Assembly: GCA_963693085.1 (NCBI GenBank)
Contig: OY856414.1
Span: 259,975,001-260,039,000 of the forward strand
Reading direction: 5' to 3'
Source: Alisma plantago-aquatica
Taxonomy: Eukaryota > Streptophyta > Magnoliopsida > Alismatales > Alismataceae
Length of the DNA stretch: 64,000 bases
The stretch's first letter is position 1, and each line of letters opens with the position of its first letter. The position numbers were made by a program, and so were the translations under genes. The notes beneath the pieces were generated by a model. It ran no database searches and was not told the origin of the DNA. It saw nothing but the letters and a program-made list of their open reading frames with translations. Positions 49,061-62,934 of this stretch are shown piece after piece.

Positions 49061-52000
49061 GTACCTCACCACCCCATCATGTTATTCGATAGTTAGCATG
49101 TGCCTACAACTTTAAGAAGCTTCACAGTACACATCTTACTAAGTATTTACATCTTTTGATTTCTTCACGACTGAGAACAAGTCAACGTCATATCTATGCC
49201 CATTCATCCTACAAATCTGATTAAATAAACACCTTGAGTGGTATATGGACTGCCGACCATTAACGCAATGCCAAGCGCCATTGGCTGTAGACATGCATGC
49301 ACTTCTTTGCATGTAGTTATTTGTCACCATCTTCATTGAGATATTAAAATAAAATAAAAATGTGTTTTTTTTTTCATTGTCGACGTTGCACTTGCCGTTA
49401 TTGTATCAACGAATAGTGGAGTTGCCTGGCCATTATGCCATTTTCTTTTGGGATCATCAAGCACCCAGTATTCGGAGAGAGAATTATTTGGATGATCATT
49501 GTAGGTGCTACAAATGGTTGTCCTATTGTTGATCAGTTAATTTCTTCTGTATGTGTTGGCTTCTCCGCTTCTCTAGCTGGTGATAGAAAAATAAATAATT
49601 AGTTCAAACAGAACATGCAATGCATTGTTCCATATCCTTACAATGTTTAACCATAGTGTTAAACTCTAGATAATCCAAAAATAAATCTATTGTAGATGCA
49701 AAATTCTTAAAATTCCCAGAACCTGGGGGTACATAAAAATCAGAACACTAAATTTTCAACCAAACGATCCCGTTATAAGATCAGAACTAGAAAATACTAA
49801 TCTGTGCTACTGACAGCGTGTTTACTGAATATTTTTTCTCGTTCTATCATTCTCGTACCGATCCGCTTTTATGATCTTACAGCTACGTTGTATATATCTC
49901 CGCAGAAACTTGTTGCTACTTAATTCAGGCAAACCACTTGTCCCGTGCAGTATTTTCCCAATTAAAGAAAGAATATGTATCAACCGTTATTCACAGACAA
50001 GTACAACAACTTATCTCCACGACTGAAAGGAGAAACACGAGGCCATTAAAGCACGACAACATCCGAAAAAACACATGAACCCGATTGCATCCCTGCTGAA
50101 AGTAGAGAAACACTTGAAACCACGTACATAGATGGTCATTTTTATTCCAAAGATTTTCTTCATCATGGTCCTGTATGGAGCATGAAACCAACACTGACAA
50201 AAAAGACCCACGCACAGCAGTGCCCGGTCATCCTATTCCGGCGCAGTTGGCCGGTGTGTCTCACGCTCGCCGTCAGTATCCGAGAATTACGTGCTTACGG
50301 TCCTGTTTCATTTGTCAGTAGCAATACTATCTAGCTGATGGAGCTGTCAGTTATGCCCTTTCTATTCGTTGTCCCTTAGGTGAACTCCGTACAGCTGATG
50401 AAGACGTGAAGCTTGGACGGTGAAACGCGAAAGCTGAAATGACTGGTGATATTCTATCGCGGCTGTGGTTCATATGAAACTTGAGGCCAGCTACCTATTT
50501 GCCAAATATAACAAAGCTGTGGTAGTGCCATCTTAGCTACGAGATGATTGCCACTTTCATTGATGCTCCCCAGTGTTGCTCTTATTTTGTATCTTGAGGT
50601 GCATGGTATTGATGGGCAAACGAGTGGTCCATTGAGATTGGAGCCACGCCTTCTACCAAGGAGACATGGGTGACATCTTAGCTAAGCTCTTGCTCACATC
50701 CACCAAAGACAGTTATATCACATCAATAACGGGGCAGTAAACTTCGTTGAATGGATGTCACGCCACTGTAATTAGATCAATTTCCTCCAAAAGACACTGT
50801 CGGAATCGGGCATAACTGCAGCCAGGTGACCATCTTGTATTTCATTAGGATCGGGCCGGGATCTACCCTAGCTAAATGAATTGGCAAGCGATGATGGTCA
50901 AGTCGAGTTTCCATTCATGAAAGGGTTCTTTGTTTCTACTATTGTAAAGCCTCTCTAGAAGTATGGTGGACTGATTTTGTTGATTATGCACAAAAATAAA
51001 ATGAAGAATTGATGTAGCACCTCTAATTTCACATATAAAATAACGGACGCATCATTTTCAAACTTGAAAATTGTCAAAAATACATTGCAATAATTACGAT
51101 AATATTGTTTGAGAATAGCAATGCAGATTAGAACATTTTCGTTCATCAAGAAGTTCACAAAAAAAGAAACTTTGTGATAACCTCAAACGTTAAATTTTAA
51201 TTACGATGATGAGAAATTTAAGGATATAAAATTAATATTAAGTCAAGTTCATGTGATGGGTATGACAATAGCTAGTGACATGAAATGACATTGGTCAATA
51301 ATTTTTGAGGTTACGACTTTGGGTGAGTAATGTGATTTATTAATGTAAATTTGATGCACTAAGTTATTAAATTGACATTTGGCTCAGTTTGCAATATATA
51401 TGATGAGAATAACCTTCATTTAATGTAGTTAATGTGACATATAATTGAATATGAAAGTTTTAGTGATATGGATCAATTTGATGTATTCTAGGACCTAGGA
51501 TCAAACCCTTGATATCCAAGATTCAAGATATTCGAAATTGGACTAATTTTGGGTCTACTCTTAGGCTCTTAGACGACAATTAAGTTCTATAACGTTTTTT
51601 CATGAAAATTTAATCTAGGAAAATGATAGGTTGTACATAAAGTGCATATAGGACGATATGCAAATTCAAAGCAAAAGAAGATACATTTTGTGATTAAGGA
51701 ACAATATCTAAAAAACTAGAAATTTCGTATATGTTAAGTAATATCAACTTTTAAGAATGTATCATAGATATAAGATTTTTTACACAGTCAAATAGTTACA
51801 AATTCAAAATAAATATAAAATTTTGTGCATATTGGAGAGAATTTGGGATCTAGGGATCGACGGAATTGGAGAATTCCCAAACAAAATGTCAATTAAGAAA
51901 AGTCAAAGTTTAATCAAATTAACTATCTGTGTAGAGTGACAAACCCCTGGCTTGCCTCCTTCACCTGATTGGTTTGGAGGAGTTCAACAAAGGTTGGTTT

Positions 52001-52421
52001 TATCTCAGTAGATCTCCCCATTGTGTGGTTGCAAGAAAATTTGAATAATGCTATTAGTGTCTTCTAAAGGTTGAGATCTCTTCATTGAGAAGTAGTGACT
52101 TCTACTTTACCCATGGGTCCACCTACTGCAACCAAAGAGAACATGATTGTTGTGGTGTGTTCAACACCAAGGACATCTCCCTCCAACAAGATTCATCATG
52201 GTTCTTCCAAGAAGACAATTAGTGGTATGAAGATACCAAATATTGATTAGAAGTCCAAAACCCATTCTTAATTTCCTCATTTTCTTTCTTGACCGTCATA
52301 CCAGTAGAGCCATGCACATGTGCTTCAAAGTTTTTGTACATTCCCATCATCCAAATTCTGGTTTTTGTGTGCAGACATGAATCATTTTATTTTGTGACTA
52401 CACTTATCAAGACAAACCCTT
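49061..52421. other. Low-repeat segment without assigned gene
   Basis: No transposon ends are recognised. A less AT-rich stretch at about 50180-50480 has no open frame of note. A 45-codon plus frame at about 52108-52245 (begins MGPPTATKENMIVVV) is too short to judge. From 50950 to 51900 the sequence is very AT-rich with no structure I can name. Confidence 0.35.
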
Positions 52422-55400
52422 TATAAGGCCCTTGACCTAGCTTAGTGCTTGAGTATGCTTGCTTTGCTTTATAATATGCCTAAAACCTCAATCGAATCCC
52501 TTAAGATGCTTATCTAACATGTGACAATCTTATGTTTCCAGTTTGGTCCTGTTTGGATGATGTTTGAGTTGTACATGCTTGTTTTGGACCAAGTTGCAAT
52601 GTACCCACATTGAGGGGCTATCTTGCAATTTATCACATGTTGAGTGTTCCCATAGGGTTTTAGCATCATGCGATTTAAAATGATGCTATGGGGCATCTTG
52701 TTGGACCTTGGTTGATGAGGTGGCATCATGTGGTGATGCTAGGGTTTCCAGGATTTTGCTCGGTGTCAACCATGTTGAGTTTGTTTGAGTGTTGTGACCT
52801 TTGTTTCGACCTTGTGGGTGTGCTCTATGTGTTTTGACCAGCACACCTTCCTTGAGTTGTTTATTTCGACCTTGATGGTCTTGGGGTGTTTTTTGGTCGA
52901 GATGGTTGTCTTCTTGAGAGGTGTTTCGACCATATTTGGTTTGCGACCTTTGTTGTGGCCGAGATAAGTTCCATTTATGTTTGTTTCAACCTCTACGGCG
53001 GTGATGACCCAAGTGGTCAATACCCCACCTTGATTTTATTACCATGGGTTGCATACATGCATATAGTGGTTGCATGGTTGTTTTCTTGTTGGACAACAGT
53101 CCCTTTGGTGCTCTCTTATGTTGACACATCACACCTACCTTACTTCCCTCCTCCTTTGAGTATATAACCTCTATCTTCTTCATGCAAGTATCTTGTTTGG
53201 CCCACCTTCTTCTTCCCTCTCTTGTACTAGTCCTTGGAGCTTGGTGGAGAAAAGAAGGGTTGATCTTGGGTTCTTTGGACACCAACCAACCTTGCATGTG
53301 GTGCTTTGGAGCTTAATTACCTTCTTTGTGGTGATTCTTGGTGGTTTCTCTTCTTGGTAAGTGGTTCTACCTTCTTGATCACATTTTTCCTTTGGATCCC
53401 TAGCTTCTATCTTCTCCTTTATTGGCCATTAAGACCATGTTTTGACATGGAGGTTACATTGAAGATCTTCTCATCACAAAGGGGTCGTAGACTATGTTTT
53501 GACATGGTGACACCCGAGTGAGAAGGTGCTATCTTCTTTCTTCTTGGTTCAACCTAGGGTTTTTCACACTCTTTCATGAGCATCCTTTTGACCATGGTGT
53601 TCTTCTCTTTGGATGTGATCTTATGGACGAAGTGTTGACCTTAGTTGGAGCTTTATCTTCTTCTTTGGATCCTTTGATCTTGGATCTTGGGTCTCTCCTT
53701 AAGGCAGGTTATCTAACTCTCTACCTTCTTCTATTACTTGCACCATAATATTGCTTGCATGCTACTATTGTAATCTCTAAACTTGATGCTAATGTGCTAG
53801 AAGAAGTTCTCATAATCTAAGGTTTAAGACTTTGTATTATTCTCATGTAGATTGCATTCTTTCTTAAACCCTAAATTCTTGTATCTGACTTGTTATGTGT
53901 TGGTTGAGGTGATTTTGATACATGCAACATGATTCTTGGTTTCATCGCCGTGCTTTGGTTCGACCTTTGTGTTTTCCTGAGGTTTTTAGTTGGGTTCCTT
54001 GAAGTTTAAGGTTTCTTCTTTACATTGGTTTAGTTTCTTGAAGGTTCATGTTGAAGTTCAAATTTCAAGGTTTTAATGGAGTTTTCCACCTTGTTGATGA
54101 TGGTTTTCCCTAGACGTTTATCTCCTATTTTGGCCGTGATATACTTCTGTTTTGACTAGGGTTTGTCCCTATTCTGAGGATGTTTGTTTTACCTTGGTGG
54201 TAGCTTTGCCTTGGTGGTCACTACCCCTTTGACTTTGTTTTTGTCGATCCACTTTGATTATGGGATGATGGTCATGATGCTTGCCTTGTTTCGATCAAAA
54301 CACATGATCTTGTGTCACGACCACAGCCCTAACCTTAATATGTTGAGGGTCATAACACTCAAGGGTCGAGACACATGATTTGGTGTCACGGTTGAAACCC
54401 TAACCTTAGGGTGGTCGAGACACTTATTTTATGGATGGTGGAGACATGTGTTTTGGTGATGGTCGAAATGCTTGTTTTGTACATGGTTGAGACACCTACT
54501 TTTGTGGTGGTTGAGACACATGTTGTACTTGAGGTCTAAAGACTTGTTTTGAGAGTGGTTGTGACACATGTTGAAGGAGTGTTTGATACACTTACAAGAG
54601 TACATGGTCAAAACACATGTGGAACTTTGTATAGTGGTGACATATGCACATGCAAATGTTGGTGAATATCAAATGCTATTTGGATAGTTACTTAATCAAG
54701 TTAATGATAATGTTCTAATACTAATATGATCCAAGAAAGTTAGAATTAATATAAATAGGGTTTAGTGATTGATCTATGCTATGAAACCCTAATTGTCTAT
54801 GTGTTTGAAACCCTAACACTAATCTTATGGTAGGATATGCTTGTTAAGCTTACATGGATGGTTAGCATGTGATGCTTTCTCTCTCCTACTTGTATGGATC
54901 TAACCTTGCAGGTTGAATGAATGTCATAGATTGTATATGCTTTGGTGGTGATCATGTGACACAGGGTGATGTCTATGAGCCTTGATGATACATGATGAGA
55001 TCTTATTCATGTGATGGGTCCTATGACCCGGTGAAGGCTTAATGCCTATTGTGAGGTGATACCCTCTAGTGATGAGATTGAGGGATTGATATCCCATAGT
55101 GATGTGACATTGGTGGTAGCCTTATATAGTTGTGTGACATTGGTGATGACCTTGTGAATGGTAGTGCTATGAGTATCATGTGATGATGTGACAAGTTCAC
55201 ACCTTAGACATTTTAAATCTTCTGAAGTTATTTAATAGTTATGCTTGCTAGATTGAATTAGGGTTTTGGATGTCCACTTTAATGATGAAGCCTTAATTCT
55301 CCAAATTGGCATAATTAATAAAGTGAAACCCTAATCATGTAGGTGCCATGTGCTATAGATCCATTACAGTGTCAATTTTATTATTGGATGGTGAAACGAG

Positions 55401-56664
55401 TCATTTCTATGGGAAACTCAGAGCACATATTTTTGAATATGTGTGGGTGCAAGTTGAGTATCACCTTACGTCCACAATGACAGGTTGTGTGAGATGGCCA
55501 TGAATGAGCGGATCTCCTTGTGATGTGTGATAGACAACAATGTAACTACATTTTATGCCTCTTTTAAGAATGTCCATGCACGATCCTGTTCTTCTAGCAT
55601 AGTGAAATGTACTAAGGTAGGCTAGGTGTTTATATATGGATGGACATGTGTGATACAATCGTTCATGTTGATTATATGTCGCTATTTGTAGTTGACTAAT
55701 ATGTGTCTACGGTGTTTCTTTTGGAATGACCAAGAGGTGTTGGATGGGTCATGGATTCCAGATCTTCCATCGACCTTTTATGGCACCAATTTTGACTTAG
55801 AAGTGGTCGATTGGATTTGAGTGGTACGACTCAAATCCTCATGGCAATAATAAAAGATGTAGTACATACGTGTAGTATGTTTTTATTAGTGACAAATTCA
55901 AATAACATTAGATAACCCCTTTGCCTTATCTTTGTACTGCTTGCTAGAATTAAAATGTGTTAAGAGTAACCAACTGTTATAAATATTCTTCATATTCCTT
56001 ATTAAATTTTTAACTATTCTACTGGTCAGTGGTAACTGCCTAGTTGGTTTAATCTACTCTATCTGTTTAATACATATCATTTAGCTAAATTTTCTCAACC
56101 TATTAAGTGTGTTATCTACATGTGAATTTAATTAACGTTGGCAGAGTGTTATATCTCTCCCTTGGATGGTTGGTATCACCTCGTGGGTTTCCAAATCTTT
56201 TAGGTGGTCATGATCATAGAGGTAGAGATCAGGTTGTTGAAGTTGAGAAGCAAGAGAAGGAGTAGTTGAGTAAAGGTAAAATAAGTTGCATGTGTTTTTA
56301 GAGTAGAGTCCTATGTGTCATCCTTGTACTCTTAGGTCCTTGGGGTGTTTGTAGATGTTGTATACCGATATGACGCTTTGTCTTTATGCCTTTGTTGTAT
56401 AGATATGGCATGTATGTATATGTAAAAGGTTATCATTTGTACAAGTTATAGCCAGTGATCCAGTGAATAGTTCTATGTAATAATCTTCTGGAAGGTGCTA
56501 TATATACATGTGGCTTTTTTGGCTTCTGATGTAATATGTTTCCACTTGTGGTGGATATGTGAAATCGGTTTTCATTTCATGTGATTTCTGGTAACCTAGT
56601 TTGCTAGTGTTAATTCCACATTTTGTTTTGAGTAATCTCACTTTGTGTGGCCCGGGGCATTAGA
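52422..56664 (+). mobile_element. Gypsy-type solo LTR, 4.2 kb
   Basis: It starts TATAAGGCCCTTGACC (probably TGTAAGGCCC once) and ends GGCCCGGGGCATTAGA (probably ...TTACA once). Flanks CCCTT (52417-52421) and ACCTT (56665-56669) match at 4 of 5, a decayed duplication. It shares blocks with 41391-46805 in the same order, including the GAAACGAGTCATTTCTATGG-like block near 55393 and the closing CTTAGGTCCTTGGGGTG near 56330. ORFs at 52514-54611 are chance frames. Confidence 0.75.
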
Positions 56665-58080
56665 ACCTTATTGTCATACCTAGATATTACATGACTAATG
56701 CATCACTCTCTAATTGGTCTCATTAGTACTAAATTGAAAGATTTATATATAATACTCATTTGATTAGATATATATGAACATGTATATGTAATTGGTTAGA
56801 AACATAGATAGAACTAGATAAAAATCATTTCACACCATGATTCTAAATCATTCAAAAGCTAGTTTTGGAAGCCTATTTTGTCTAATTATTTTAGTTTGAA
56901 TATGTTGGTTTCTTAGGAATTTATATTGGAACATGAAATTGATGTTGTATCTTTATTTTTGTGCTAGTTTCTAAAGTGAAACCTCAATGTGTAAATAAAT
57001 GTTGATCAATCAGTATGTATAGTTTACCTATTAATGAATACATGTCCTTAATGTAGGATTCGACTAATATTGTTGACACCCTTAACTAGGGTATTTTAGT
57101 TCTAAATACATGAGGTCAGATCTAGTTAATATCTAATGTTTAATTTAGGGTTTAAATTTATAATTTGAAACTATACTTTGAAAACCTCATGATTTCTTCA
57201 TTTAAAGAATTTAGTTGTATATTTGGACATTAAAGCATAACATATTTATTCAAGGACCCGAGAAATGAGGTTTAGAACCATGAAAATCTACGACCAATCC
57301 AAATTTAATAACAAGATAACATTGGAATAGAAAATCTAAACTATTGGCATAGACATAAAAAACCTAGTTCTATGGTCAATCTGAGAAAGATTGCGACACT
57401 TATTTGTTTTAAGTATTTTATACTAATGTGTGGGGTGTCTATCATAAATTGAAAATAAGGATTGATTTAATTACACATATGTGGGTAATATTATGACTAC
57501 TCATATTATGGAGATTGTGTTCCATCATGTCTTTGGATTGTCGAGGGTTTTAGTTGTCTAGTTCAAACATCAATGTGGTTGGCTTCCCAAAAAATAAACA
57601 TCTAAAATAATATGAAAAATACAATTTTTTGGGGGGAAATATTTGCCTCCAAAAATTTTAATATGAGCATCAATTTGTAATTAACTGGAGACAGACATCA
57701 TTGCGTGAAATAAATTTTGCTTCCAAAATACTTCAGGCGTCGACTTTTTCTCCAAAAAATTGTCATTGATTCACAAAAAAAAACTGCCAAAAGTTGCACA
57801 TTCTGTATCAGTTTATCGTCAAGCAGTGCCAGTGGATGCAAGTAGTTCGACCAACAGTTGCAAGTCAGCAGCCACCACCAACACACAAAACCAATAGCTA
57901 TAAGCAGTGACTAGTGAGCAGTAGCTTCTTCGACCAAGCCTGAAGGATCCACAACTAACTTCAAAATGTATCCCCTCTCCTCTTTTGATCACATTTGATA
58001 TATCAGTAAACTGAATAAGATGAAGAGATAATCTATGGAGTATGCACGCCATTACATATTTCCTAATTGTTGAATCCACA
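56665..58080. other. AT-rich segment at the end of duplication unit A
   Basis: No gene or element is recognised. The minus ORFs at 57698-58115 have no motif. The segment ends at the duplication junction. Confidence 0.4.
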
Positions 58081-58932
58081 TGCTGATAAGGAACAAAGGC
58101 CAACCGTTTTCTCAAGATTCACCCTCTGCCCCACCCCACCACTCCTCGCCCACCCCTAAATCCTTTCTTCCATACATTTCTTTCTCCATATCCACTTCCT
58201 CTTTGTGACATGCTCATGGTAGTGGTTGAGTCTAATCTAAAACATAACGATGGAGGAAAGTAGGGTGCCAACATCAGAGGGAGAAAGGGCTCTCAACAGT
58301 TGTTGGAGCAATTTTGGCATCAAATGACAACTTTCTTATTACAATGATGGGCATTAATAATGTGCACAACAAGTCTCATAGTGGTATGCATTACAATGGT
58401 ATGTATCATTGAAGTTGACATACAGTAATGTTGTAGGTTGAGTTGAGAAACTATTCTTCAACTATCTTTCCACTTAATGCAATGAATCTGACAAATGATT
58501 TAGTTGGTAGTATAATTTACCCTTCAGAGTTTATTGTTGTTCTATCTAATAATACTTGTAAGGATACTTCTCCCCTATAAGTTTTTTATGAGTTGTAGGT
58601 TTAATGAAGGTCAATAATTGTTGTGGAAGCATCAAAAGTCCTCCTACATGTTGCTTTGCATGTTCTCTCTAGTTTTGATCGTTGACATTAATTGTGATTT
58701 GATCATCGCTCTCAACACATTAGCCAACAACATTATAGTAAGATTTTATGTTTGAATTTCCTATTATTTTAATAATTATTTTTTTCACCTTTAAATCAGG
58801 GATAATTTCTGGATGTTTGGTTCTTTAGAAAATGTTTTATGAAACTCACAGTTCTCTCACAAATAGCATCTAACTTCTCACCATTTGGCGTTGAACCTTG
58901 ATAGGGAACATGCATAGAAGTTACTACACAAA

Positions 58933-59141
58933 ATGGCTAAGTTGAGGTCGTTCACAAGGAATCTTATTCTATGGTGTCGCATTTTTCTGCTCACTTGGGC
59001 ATTCATCCTCTTTGCCCCTATCTTTCTGGACCCAGATCCTAATGTTATACACGTGGTGGAAAGGGTTATAGGAGGTGTGTAGTGGTGGTGGGAAGTGTAT
59101 ATGTATATCTATAGTGCTATTTTAGGTTTCTTTATTAGTTC
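58933..59141 (+). pseudogene. Unidentified ORF fragment, copy B
   Basis: Same frame as the copy A fragment at 41182, starting MAKLRSFTRNLILWCRIFLL and including FILFAPIFLDPDPN. A TAG follows ERVIGGV, where copy A has TCG. The frame is then interrupted by the LTR at 59142 at the same base as in copy A. The two copies have different stops, so their ancestor may have been open. Confidence 0.45.
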
Positions 59142-60934
59142 TGTAATGACCCTGACATGGGTTATGAGGTAACCCTATTTGTTTTGGCTAATTAAGTTGC
59201 TTATAAATTTAATATAATCCTCTAATTTGTTTTTTTATCATGTGACATACTTATGTTCCAAGTTTGCTCCTGATTAAATGATGTTTGAGCAATTTTCCTT
59301 TGTTTTGGACCAAAGTGCAATTTACCCAAGATGAGGGGCTATATTGCAAAATGTCACATGTTGAACATGCCTTAAGTGTTTTATCATCATAAGAGATATA
59401 ATTATGCTAAGTGGTGGCTTGTGGAAAGCCTAAATTCCATGTTTGAACATGTTTGAATGATGCTAGTACCTTGTGCACCAATTTTGGTACAAATTGTAAT
59501 TTACCCAAAATATAGGGTTGATATGCAAATTACCATGTCTAGAGTGTCCATACTCCCTCCTAGTATCATGTAGAGGAGAGAAAAAGGAGGAGACACCATG
59601 TTTGAATCTATTGTGAGTGATGGTGATCTTGGTGGTGAAATGACCAAGAAAAAAGGTTGAATATGAAACCCTAACATGGGTTGTATCAAGTTGAAAAGCT
59701 TATATATGAGTGCCTATCGACCAAGGAGCCAAAAGAGGAGTCTCATATCGTTTTTTGGACTCTTGGAAAATCCCATGAAGTTCAAAGCACCTCAAGGAGG
59801 TAAAGTGTATCGGTTTACAACTTCCTTAGAAAAGTTGTATTAGGTTGTGAATAAAGTGGTGATTTTGTTGATATATTTTATTCAAAGGGATAAGTAATGG
59901 ACGGAAATTCATCCCTAGATTATCCTCAAGAGTTTTGCATGTCAAGATAAATGTTAATGCGTGCATGTACACGTGTCACCCATGCATGGACACGTGGCAC
60001 CTAGTAGCTTAAATTGATGACACCTCATTTTCACACTTTTTCATGAACCTCAAGTATATATACCCCTCTTTTCACCCACTAGTGGAATTTTTCGAATCTT
60101 ACCACCCTCCTTTAATAAGTTATCGTGCATAGGGTCCTTGTATCATGTAGGAGTGAAGTGTTATTGTGCATAGGACCTTGGTTATCATCCATAACAAGTT
60201 CATATCAGCCAAGTAAGGTGGTATCAGCCTAGTAAGGAGATATCGGCCATAGTGGAGTGTTTTGACCACAAGTGAGGGGTATATCGGCCACAAGTGATGG
60301 AATATCGTTCATGAGTAGTGTGGTATCGTGAAAAGGTGCTAAGGAGCAAGAACGATCTCAATACTTAACCCTTAGGTGAGGACATGATCATCTTCAACCT
60401 TGGATTGAAGCATGATTTTTGGGTTATGATCTTCCTTTCTTTTCTTCTTCACCAATTGCTTATCCATGGTGATTCTTTGTATATTAAGGAGTTGGGAACG
60501 AGCCTTGGACTTTTTATAAGTCATCTTCAACGTTAGGAACATGGATATTTGGATCTTGGAGCTTGGAGCTTTGAAGTTGTTCTTAATGTGGGTTATATAA
60601 CTTGAACTCTATCATGTAATTATTCATCATCTAAATTTCTATACTTAATGAACTACTTTTAATTCTGAATTTTTCTGAAATAGTTGATGCAATTATGAGT
60701 TCTAGTAGTTTCTTAGACATGTTTCCATGAACTATAACTATTAGAACGAAGGTCTAGGGATTGAAGATGATGGTATCACCTTATAAAGTTATATCGGGTT
60801 CAAGCACACAAGCAAGCATCTCTAACCTGATATGGTGATGCACCTACTTCACTAAAATGATATGGATATGATTTAATACTTTCTTGCACGATATGAGGTC
60901 AAGCATACACCTCAAAAATGATATTGGGTTAAGC

Positions 60935-61390
60935 ACACACCTCTCTTCCCGATATGGTGTGAAGCACACACACCTCTCTGCCCAATACGGTGTGAAGCAT
61001 ACACACACCTCTTTGCCCGATATGGTGTGAAACACACACACACCTCTCTTACCAATATGGTGTGAAGCATACACACACCTCTCTGCCCAATATGGTGTGA
61101 TGCACACACACACCTCTCTACCCGATATGGTTTGAAGCATACACACACCTCTCTGCCCGATATGGTGTGAAGCACACACACCTCTCTGCCCAATATGGTG
61201 TGAAGCATACACACACCTCTTTGCCTGACATGGTGTGAGGCACACACACACACCTCTCTGCCCGATATGGTGTGAAGCATACACACACCTCTCTTCCCGA
61301 TATGGTGTGAAGCACACACACACCTCTCTGCCCGATATGGTATGAAGCACACACACATCTCTCTGCCCGATATGGTGTGAAGCAAGCATA
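60935..61390 (-). repeat. 35-bp minisatellite, copy B (about 13 units)
   Basis: Same unit as 43172-43645, with several unit-length variants of about 33 bp. It produces overlapping Cys-rich minus frames at 60844-61428. These are artefacts of the repeat. Confidence 0.9.
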
Positions 61391-62554
61391 CATACACCTC
61401 TAAAGTGATATGGGTAGCAAGCATACACCTCTAAACCGATATTGGGTTAAGAATACACCTCTTGGCTGTTATGGTTTTGAGCACATAACTCTAAAATGAT
61501 ATGGTGGGTAACCCAATACACTACATGACAAAAGTGGTAAGGTGGTTAATACCCTAGAACATGTAATGGCCAATACACTAAAGTATGGTGTGGCCAATAT
61601 CTTCATGTGAGGTGAGGACGTTACACTCATGTATGGTGAAAATGATACACCATTTGATTGGTAAGGATGATACCTTGATGGGTAAGGGTATGAGGGATAT
61701 GATGATGTCTGGCTCAATATACACCAAACCCAATACATATGTTCAACTTGACAGACATGATTCAATATGATGCACCTTGTAACGGTGAGGGTAAAACACT
61801 CTTAGGAGTGATGAGTGTAACACCAAGTAATGACGTGGTTTGGTTAATTCCTTGATAGGTAGAACACCTAAATTGGTTGATAATGGTATATCAACAATGC
61901 CTTAACTCGAGATGAGTCTATATCACTTGATGATAGTTGGGTAATTCAAATGTGTGACTTATGGCCAATACACTACATGATAAATGTGATGTGTTAGTTC
62001 ATACAGTATTAGGATGGGATATACCCTAATACAAGATAAGTTGATGAACTTAAGTAAGTTAAAAGCCATAAGGGAAGTGATACATCAAGGCATGATAAAT
62101 ACCACATCCAGCATCTCAAGGTTGATGTACCTTGATGCACCTTAAATCCAATATACTTGGATGAGTAACACATGAAGTGTGTCATGTCAATTGTTGCATT
62201 AAGAATGTCCTTTGATAAATGTTGGCTAACATGCCTTGAAAAAGAGTTAAGCCAAGTTAATAAAGTATGATGTAATCAATATCCTAGTGAGGATGAGAGA
62301 GAAACTCATACTTTGCGTTGATTATGATTTAATGATAAAAGATGAGAATAAATAAGTATGATTGAATACTGATGATATCAATGTATGCTCCTAGATGTGT
62401 GGAGAAATGAATTAGGGTTTGAATTAATAATATGAACTTGAAACCCTATTCGGCTATAAAGGGAAACCCTAACCCTAATAATGGGAAAGTTGTATTTCTC
62501 TTATTACATAAGCCTTGTGAGGAATGTTAAATACTTGTATAACAAGTATAATGA

Positions 62555-62752
62555 TTCATGGCCTTGTGTGCCATGTGAATAAGTTGTTTCCTAGTGAGAG
62601 GTGACAAGATGTGTAATGGCCTTGTGAGCCATGTGAATAAGTTGTTGCCTACTGAGCGGTGACAAGATGTGTAATGGCCTTGTGAGCCATATGAATAAGT
62701 CATTGCCTAGTGAGAGGTGAAAAGATGTGTAATGGCCTTGTGTGCCATGAGG
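62555..62752 (+). repeat. 58-bp minisatellite, copy B (three to four units)
   Basis: Starts fall near 62558, 62617, 62675 and 62733. Two fewer units than copy A. Confidence 0.85.
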
Positions 62753-62934
62753 ATATTTGTATAACAAGTGAAATGAATACCTTGAACTAAGGACCTAGAG
62801 GTAATGGTTACGTGTTACATAGGTAACAATGCTATATGATGATCTAAGGGTTTGTATACCCAGATCCAATAATCATGATAATGATGTGAAGGGATGAGAA
62901 TTCCCAGTAAAGTGACACTACTACAGAAACAACC

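Larger units (their letters stand above)
40327..58080 (+). repeat. Tandem segmental duplication, copy A (17.75-kb unit)
   Basis: Sequence from 40331 (TGCTGATAAAGAAG) is repeated from 58081 (TGCTGATAAGGAAC) and stays colinear through 45305/62915. About 1.06 kb of the match precedes the LTR, so the repeat is not simply an LTR pair. The LTR has the same flanks and insertion point in both copies, so it inserted before the duplication. Both junctions share CACA immediately before the homology. Differences are about 7 percent by eye over the first 235 bp. Confidence 0.8.
59142..62915 (+). mobile_element. Gypsy-type solo LTR, copy B, interrupted by CACTA
   Basis: It starts TGTAATGACCCTGACATGGG after TTATTAGTTC, as in copy A, and matches copy A to 45305. 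It contains the same two minisatellites. The remaining 1.5 kb of LTR should lie to the right of the CACTA element, outside the window. Confidence 0.8.

Noticed and set aside
53306..53748. Leu/Phe-rich ORFs as membrane proteins
   Set aside because: They lie within a solo LTR rich in TTCTT/CTTGG words that give hydrophobic translations by composition alone.
40331..62915. The two matching 4.9-kb segments as LTRs of one retrotransposon starting at 40331
   Set aside because: The first 1.06 kb lacks LTR termini; a TG...TA LTR with a perfect TSD starts at 41391 inside it, and no primer site or polypurine tract borders the segments. Segmental duplication explains both.
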